Shown here piece after piece: positions 57,825-64,000 of a stretch of DNA of 64,000 bases. The DNA comes from Porpolomopsis calyptriformis (lineage: Eukaryota > Basidiomycota > Agaricomycetes > Agaricales > Hygrophoraceae): assembly GCA_951640195.1 (NCBI GenBank), contig OX621164.1, positions 3,143,098 through 3,207,097 on the forward strand. Direction: 5' to 3'. Position 1 is the stretch's first letter; every line of letters starts with the position of its first letter. The notes under the pieces are model-generated. The model did not search any database. It had not been told where the DNA came from and worked only from the letters and a program-made list of their open reading frames with translations. The position numbers were made by a program, and so were the translations under genes.

Positions 57825-60213
57825 TCAGAAATCCCAGAGCGTTCCCTTGTAGTGAAGAAGTGAGCTAAGTTGTGGTATAAACCAAAAGACGACGTACAAA
57901 GGCAGGGATACCAGCTTCTTTGCAGCCTTCCATCATCTCCTTGTTTCCTTGAAAGTTCGATGTGATAAACACCACTTCGGCTTTCCAGGAAACATACACA
58001 TCTCTGATGAGCTGCATGACATCGGGGCGCCCTCCTAGATCATGGAGATTCAACAGTCAAGCAAGCATTCGATCAATACTGGTTAACGTACCTCGTTTCT
58101 TCGAATCCCATAGGGTGACGCGTTTTGGTCCAAGATTGTTGCGAATGAGACGAGATATGGTCGGACCAAATGTTTTCTCCTGATCTGAACCAATCCAGAT
58201 GAGATACCTGCAGAGAAGGATTACATTCAGCTGCGGGTGGACAGAGGGATATGCCAACAATTTGAGGGTTCTGGTTACCCCTATTAGTTGACAAAAATGG
58301 AGGCGGACTAATTCACCAGTTAGAACTCTGTGGTTACAGTGGTCGATTAGCTTGATATTAGCGTGTTTTCAACGGAAAACATACTTGCAGACATGTCGAT
58401 AAGGCAGCGCCAAGACCTGTCCCCGTGCAAACCCGGATACCCCGCCTGTATAGTGTCGAAGTATTCGAAACGCCAGCGAACTGAAAGAGCTCGGTGCGAA
58501 ACAAATTCAACTTTGATTATTTGTATCTACCTTCATTTCCCGAGTCCAAATGGTTTTCGGAGGATTTGTCACAAGCCCCTTGGTGAAATCTCCCTGAACC
58601 CCGCATATCAAGTAATGATAAGGGGATTGTGGACCTTCCCTGCTAGAAACATGAGCTCTTTGTGCGATGCAGAAAAGGTAGTCTTACGAGACGATCCCAA
58701 AGGCGTGATATTCCAGGATAGGTCCACGAGAGATCCTAGACAGTAAACCCTGTTGCATCCCTCGAGAGAAGCGGAGTATTGCGACTTTGGGTGAAGGCTA
58801 CAATCCACATAAGAAAGTGAGGTGTGGTACGTGAAAAAGCTTACAGTCTCGACGTGAACCGCTACTTCGCGAATCGTGAACCACGGAAGGGCGATACTTT
58901 AAAGAGAGGTGTCAACAATGGTGAATGTGTTTAGAAAAAACACGCTTACAAAACGGTCATCATAAACACAAACCAAAAATCCTGCTGTTGAAAGACACGG
59001 TTTCCGTGCGGATTCCATGAATGCGTCCTAATGTCGTAACTGTCTCCCAGTACCACAAACACCCATGCTAAACAAAGAATAAATTTAACAAGAAACCTTG
59101 ACGGGGTTATTGACCCGTGCTCACTGAGCAGAAGACCAATCCTAGCAACCGTTGTATAAGCCATCTGCCTCGAGAAACCACCTAAATTAAACGTACCAGC
59201 CACTGAAACGATGATAACGTTCAAAGACACTGTAGTATGTAATATTCAGAATAGGCACGCGTTAACGAAATATCGGAAGTATCGCGCACTTGTGGTGACG
59301 GTTCCGTACCCATGGAAGTGCACTCAGAATCCCAACAAGAAGAGAAATACTCGTGAAGAATCCCATAGTGACAACTGCACCGTGGTTGTCTTTGATGTCA
59401 AGGAAGATCAAGGTCATACGGAAAAGAAGCCATATAAATCCCGACAGGGCGCAACCTGAATGGAGACCACCAAGATGCTGCAGTAAGGAGGTACAACTCA
59501 GCCGAAACCAGAGAGGAGGCCACTGAAAGAATCAGGTCAATAAGCATTAGAATTGAGGTTATCGACAGCCAATACCTTTGCGAAAAACGTGTTTACAAAG
59601 AGATATAAGCAGCGCCCAAATAACTCGTTTCGTATGAGGATAGCAAACTGTAGGTTTCCAAGGACCAGTGCTCCTGTGTAATGACGAGCGTATTCCCACT
59701 CGTTGAGCGCAGCAAGCAGAACACCGATCATGTTGACGAAAAGGACAAAAGTAAAAAGTTTTCTTTCAATAATGTTGTTAAACAATGTGAGGAGACTATC
59801 CAAGGTTGAACCAACCGGTATGTGTTGTACCACAACTGAAACCGAATACAACGACCGATGGAAGATTTGGGCACATTGGGCAAAGGTTTTGCATTCCGGA
59901 TGGTGAGAGGGACCTTCACATGTTTGTGGTTGGCCGAAACCTTGCCATTAGCGCGACCATAATAAAGAGGAAGAGTTGGTGTCTGTCCATATAGCCGCTC
60001 CCTGTTGGGAGGGAAGATTATTTGGCACTTCTCGGGAACGGCAACATCGACATTATAAAAGTTGGAACCAGCCCATGGAGAAAGTGGAAAGGCATGCGTC
60101 GGGAGCCTGAGAATCGAAACCCTAGGGTATACCGGATCCGAAACCATCATCCCTTTCTCGAGATCATCTTGGTCGGTCGAGCAGCTTGAAATAGATGACA
60201 TGACAATGGACAC
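57825..60213 (-). CDS. Multi-spanning membrane protein with C-terminal nucleotide-binding region (TmpA-like)
   Basis: About ten small exons. After a cytosolic N-terminus (start near 60213) come several hydrophobic helices (for example FTFVLFVNMIGVLLAAL and FLVKFILCLAWVFVVL), then RYLIWIGSDQEKTFGPTI, RVTLWDSKKR and VVFITSNFQGNKEMMEGC and finally GIPAFGTLWDF, rebuilt by splicing and ending at TGA 57825-57827. This matches fungal TmpA-like proteins, membrane proteins with ferric-reductase-like NAD-binding ends. In several fungi such domains follow adenylation modules; none is seen here. Heme ligands were not identified. Confidence 0.55.
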
Positions 60214-60958
60214 CCCAGGTGCACTTTGTCTTGGAAGCGAAAAGAAAGATAGTGAGATATCTTGAAGTGCTGGATAATGGGTGGATTGAATTGATGATTT
60301 CTAGACCGTGCTTATGAGGGCATGTATCCTTGCGAATCCCGCGTGGAGGCATGCAGTGCCCGAACGGTTGCCGAGATACACGCGTTACATCCATGATACA
60401 GCAGATCCATCTAGAGTGACTGCGGGCGCGGATGGCCGCTGTGTACAAGCTTAACGTCGCAAGAGAAGATGAAATTCCGGTGCCGGGGACAGCGATCGCA
60501 GAGGTATTATGTCAGCAAGGCATGCGGTGGTTGCCGGATAGGGAAGTTTGCTGTCGCCAACCACAACGACTACATCTCAAACAGTTCAGCCGTTCAACGT
60601 GGAGGAGACCGTAAAGCAAACAAACGCGAATATCAGTGAGCTTGCATCTCGAACCTCGCTGATGAGCGACCTCAATTCGTGGCCAAGTATCACTAGAGCC
60701 CATAATCGAGACACTCTTTCTTTACTATACGAGCAACAGCACGGACAATACGAAATGCACGACGGAACTGCAAAAAATAGCATGAATAAGACATACAGAA
60801 TACATTGCTTGAACTGCTGGAAATGGGGTAAAGATGACAAGAGTCTACAGCACGTAGCTTTGATACATAAATTTAATTTATCTGCCAGGGAGGCTAAAGG
60901 AAAACAAATGAGAAGAACAAGAACGCAATGTTCCAAAGCAATATCAAAAACGAAATAC
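60214..60958. other. Intergenic; antisense frame over RdRP 3' end
   Basis: A plus-strand frame 60548-61099 is open for 183 codons but overlaps the RdRP end and lacks domain features; probably not a gene. Confidence 0.4.
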
Positions 60959-63900
60959 TCAGCATTTAATGTTCTGTGCAAGGGCCCGCAAGGAAGACGA
61001 TGGGATTTTCATTGTTTCAAGGAGCAATTGGGTAATTGGTCCTTGGCCTTTAGCGCGAGCTTTTATTGCACACAGCTCTCTGAAAGCCATAGAAAATGAA
61101 AACTTGGGCGCAATCTTGTACGCGTATGAAGCTTTGATCTCCTCAATGTTAGGCGTCAAGAAAATATCTTCGACGTCTTCGGCGTATCTCTTGACCAGCT
61201 CTTGGCACAATTTCCCGAATGGTGACGACCGTCCACTCTTTTCTCCGGGTGACCGTTGCTTCGACCTGGAGTAACCCTTGCCCCAAGCCCGATGAAGATC
61301 GCCAACATGTTTTTCAATGGCTTTTAACTCGGCCATGAGGACGGGAAACCTATCGATCATTTCCAGCGCTTTCTGTTTGGCAACTTCGTACGGTCTCTCC
61401 AAGTCTCTATCTGGCTTCTCCGACTCCAGCACGTTACTGGATTCCCCCAACTCATCGTACTCCTTCAGACACGACCTTCTCTCCGATTCTCCGGCTTTGA
61501 CGAGGCTGTCAAGGACGAATTGGCCGAGTTTGCCGTCACGGCGAAGGGGTATGACATTTCGATGGCCGAAGTCCGCGCATTCGACAGGCTTCATGCATGC
61601 TGGTCGGCCGCGGTCAAAAGCTCTCTTGTCTTTCTCTAAAGTTTTTGGTTTGACCTGCAGGCCTGACTTAGCTGCATCGAGAACTGTCTCAAACCTAACC
61701 ATCATCATAAGACACTAGTATGGAAAAACATATCGAATCCGTGTACTCACATGTGAGCCAACCGCACAGTACGGTGATCTGAATAGCCAAACGCGTAGAC
61801 CGCATTGTCGTGGAAATGAGAATACAAACCAACGTTTGCCTTCTCATCCAGACCAAGAAGCAACATCTTTTGAAATTCCTGCTGCGCCTCCCTGCTCGGT
61901 AACCTCTCAAGCTGTTCTCCAAAGCGGATGAGAGACGTAGCATCGCGGTTGAAATATGCTTCTATGAAACCCTCCTCTCGGGACGTGAAGTCCGAATTTG
62001 AGAAGCGGCTTGTCAGGGATGGCTCCCAAATAATCTGCGCTTCATCTAAAAGTGGTAAATCTCCTCGCAAGAGATTCAAAGTGTCATAACAAACCTCCGT
62101 CAGAATCTGGAAATTCAAGAAAATTCATGTAAATTCAAGAAACGGGATAAGTGAACGGTCCTTACCTCCTCCACTGAGCCAACTCTGGAGCGAACGAGAA
62201 CCCTTGATCGGGAATACGGCTACGTCATAGTAGCCAGCGAGTTCGGCGTGGTCCACAGCCTTAACCTTGAATATTTATACAGCTCATTACGCCTACGATT
62301 CCGGCGCAGTCAATGGAAACAACTTACCTTACGCATATCGGAGGGGACCCGCATAGGATTCCTCGCAACCTACAGAGGAATCATGAAAACGATCTTCATA
62401 GACAGTAAGAATAGCACGCACAATTACATCACCAGTAAGGATATCAAAATAGCAATCAGTTTCGGGATCCTTCAGGGGCTCAGATGATCTGAAGTATATC
62501 TCCCCCTCTCGTAGAACACCGCAGGGATCTGAGAGATATGGGTGAGTGTTGGGGTCGCCAAGAATGCGCAGGAATGTACCGGGGATTATGAACGCTCTGG
62601 CCGATTGAAGGACCGGATAATGAAAATTCTTGATTAAATTGTCGATTACCAAGGTGAGGATCGACTGAATCTTCTTGTATAGGATGTGAGATTCTGTGGG
62701 ATGAAATCCAGCCTGGACAAGCTCGAGAGCGGACTCGTGGAGGGTTAAAGGGTGCCCGCTATATGGGTTATGGCCCGAATATTCCACATCATCAATGAGG
62801 TCTTGATCCTCTCCTTCTGTGGGCGTATCATCATGACGGCTAAAATCACGACCCGTCAAGCCCAGAGCGCGGCTTGTGCCAAGGGCCTGTCTTTGCATCC
62901 TCGACCCACTCACGTTACCGACACTGTTGATGGCGTGACATAGAAATACCATTGCATTTGGCCTTGTCCAGCTTGTTAATTTCCGGACTTCCTCTTGGAG
63001 CGCTTCTTGCATGAGGGACACAAAAACTTCGTCAGCCACCCCATTATGGGATAAATTAAGGATGCTTTGCATCGACAGCCGATCGGGAGTCGTGGTTCTG
63101 GAAGGAGCAACCAATTCAAAAATTCGGTGGGCGCGAGCGAGCTCTGAAAAAGGCCCCAAGTCAATTTTCCTTTGCGATTTTCGGATCCAGATTCGCGGAG
63201 GTTCCTTTGGATCACGGTCGTATGGGTTCAGAACCCATAAACCCTTAGCACCCGCAATTCGACCTTGAACTGCAGTTGGACGATTAGGCAGATTCCTGTT
63301 TCTGGCTATCAATACTAAGGCAGCGCCATTCACGAATCCACAACCATCCGTCATGATTTGCTCTGCGCGGGGGTCGTCGCGTTCGTTCCAACTCTCTGCA
63401 TCTAGATAGAAGCAAATTAGAGTTGCAGGATACGCATGGTACAAGAGACAAACTCACAGATATCCTCGATGTAAAACATATTGTCCCCGTCGAATTCAAG
63501 GACAGGAACTGAAGTAGAGAGGCCCAGGGCCCAACGAGTGGTCCACTTGCTGATCGGCTGTTACACGATTTGTCAATCGATTCTATGCGCTCAAAACAAG
63601 GGGTAGACCTGTTTCCAATTCCTCTCCAAAGAGTTGTGCCATCGCACAAAGTCTTCCAAGGACATCCGAAACTGATCTCCGCAAGAGTCGGAATGTCGGT
63701 GGAAATTCTCACCGATCTCCACCATATAAACACTCTCTTTTGCGTGGAAGGGGATAAACACCCGCCCACAAAGGACAAACTTCTGTTGTAAAAATCGTCG
63801 AACATTATCATTCGCACGATAGTGAAGGGTCCGGGAAATTCGAAGCTGCATTATCCGCCTCGAGCCCATCAAGCGAGCGAAACGGTTCGAAGTTCGCATT

Positions 63901-64000
63901 TCGAGCCGTTCCAGGCGGATTTGATACGAACCCGTTTCCGGATCCTCGACGAGTCTGGCGATCTGCTGGACTCGACCACCATACCAATTGGGAACACCTT
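60959..64000 (-). CDS. RNA-dependent RNA polymerase of the RNAi pathway, 5' end off the window
   Basis: Exons 63609-64000 (partial), 63458-63557, 62422-63401, 62328-62369, 62166-62265, 62095-62106, 61751-62045 and 60959-61694 join in one frame. Conserved blocks of eukaryotic (QDE-1/RDR-type) polymerases: MTDGCGFVN, AVQGRIAGAKGLWVL, LNLSHNGVADEVFVSLM, VARNPMRVPSDMRKVKAVDH, and the catalytic SGGDSDGDEAQIIWEP carrying DxDGD. It copies aberrant RNA to dsRNA for silencing, often aimed at transposons. The catalytic loop depends on a 12-nt exon at 62095-62106. All introns are 49-62 bp and GT...AG. It appears intact in the window. Confidence 0.92.

Noticed and set aside
60548..61099. 183-codon plus-strand frame
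   Set aside because: Antisense to the RdRP 3' exon, no recognisable domain or plausible gene context.
62041..62165. Apparent frameshift and lost third Asp at the RdRP active site
   Set aside because: A 12-nt exon between two GT...AG introns restores DxDGD and the frame on both sides.
1..64000. CRISPR arrays, bacterial operons, phage genes
   Set aside because: No regularly spaced repeats; intron-rich eukaryotic genes throughout.

Overview
The window comes from a filamentous basidiomycete, most likely a mushroom-forming agaricomycete. Evidence: genes are split by many introns of about 45-60 bp with GT...AG ends, there are chromodomain-bearing Ty3/gypsy elements, Crinkler-type effector genes, an RNAi-type RNA-dependent RNA polymerase and a small mushroom-type beta-trefoil lectin. 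All gene models below were built by reading the six frames and joining exons at GT...AG sites that restore family motifs; none is confirmed by transcripts.

Layout. 1-11952 is a nest of two leftward-facing chromoviral LTR retrotransposons. An old element, cut by the left edge and carrying three stops in pol, is interrupted in its gag region by an intact 6.7-kb element (4797-11477) with identical-looking 368-bp LTRs and a TCGTC target duplication. The young element carries gag, pol with a C-terminal chromodomain, and an extra ORF3 that begins with a near copy of the histone H3 tail. Then come a Tc1/mariner-like transposase (12062-13119), a P-loop/nuclease Crinkler-type gene (CRN1, 13264-15876), and a decayed RRP3 helicase plus copper amine oxidase pair (16164-20688) that is a copy of the intact pair at 47099-51642. 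A xanthine dioxygenase gene (xanA-like) and a full Crinkler with its ubiquitin-like header (CRN2, 22980-25985) are divergent across 43 bp holding a CRE site.

26-44 kb holds a conserved TPR-like protein, a small secretory-pathway membrane protein, two C2H2 factors sharing an unusual motif, a third Crinkler-type gene (CRN3) whose start codon lies in a perfect palindrome, inverted-repeat-rich DNA, a tRNA-Arg(CCU), and housekeeping genes MPP6, centrin and LTO1. A NACHT/ankyrin relic precedes the intact RRP3 and amine oxidase copy.

52-64 kb holds a hypothetical protein, a beta-trefoil lectin, a GH47 alpha-mannosidase, a multi-spanning TmpA-like membrane protein, and an RdRP whose catalytic DxDGD loop is assembled through a 12-nt microexon.

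The most unusual observations are the H3-tail mimic inside a chromodomain retrotransposon, the co-varying self-priming sites in the two LTR elements, the RdRP microexon, and the three Crinkler-type NTPase-nuclease genes with different N-termini.
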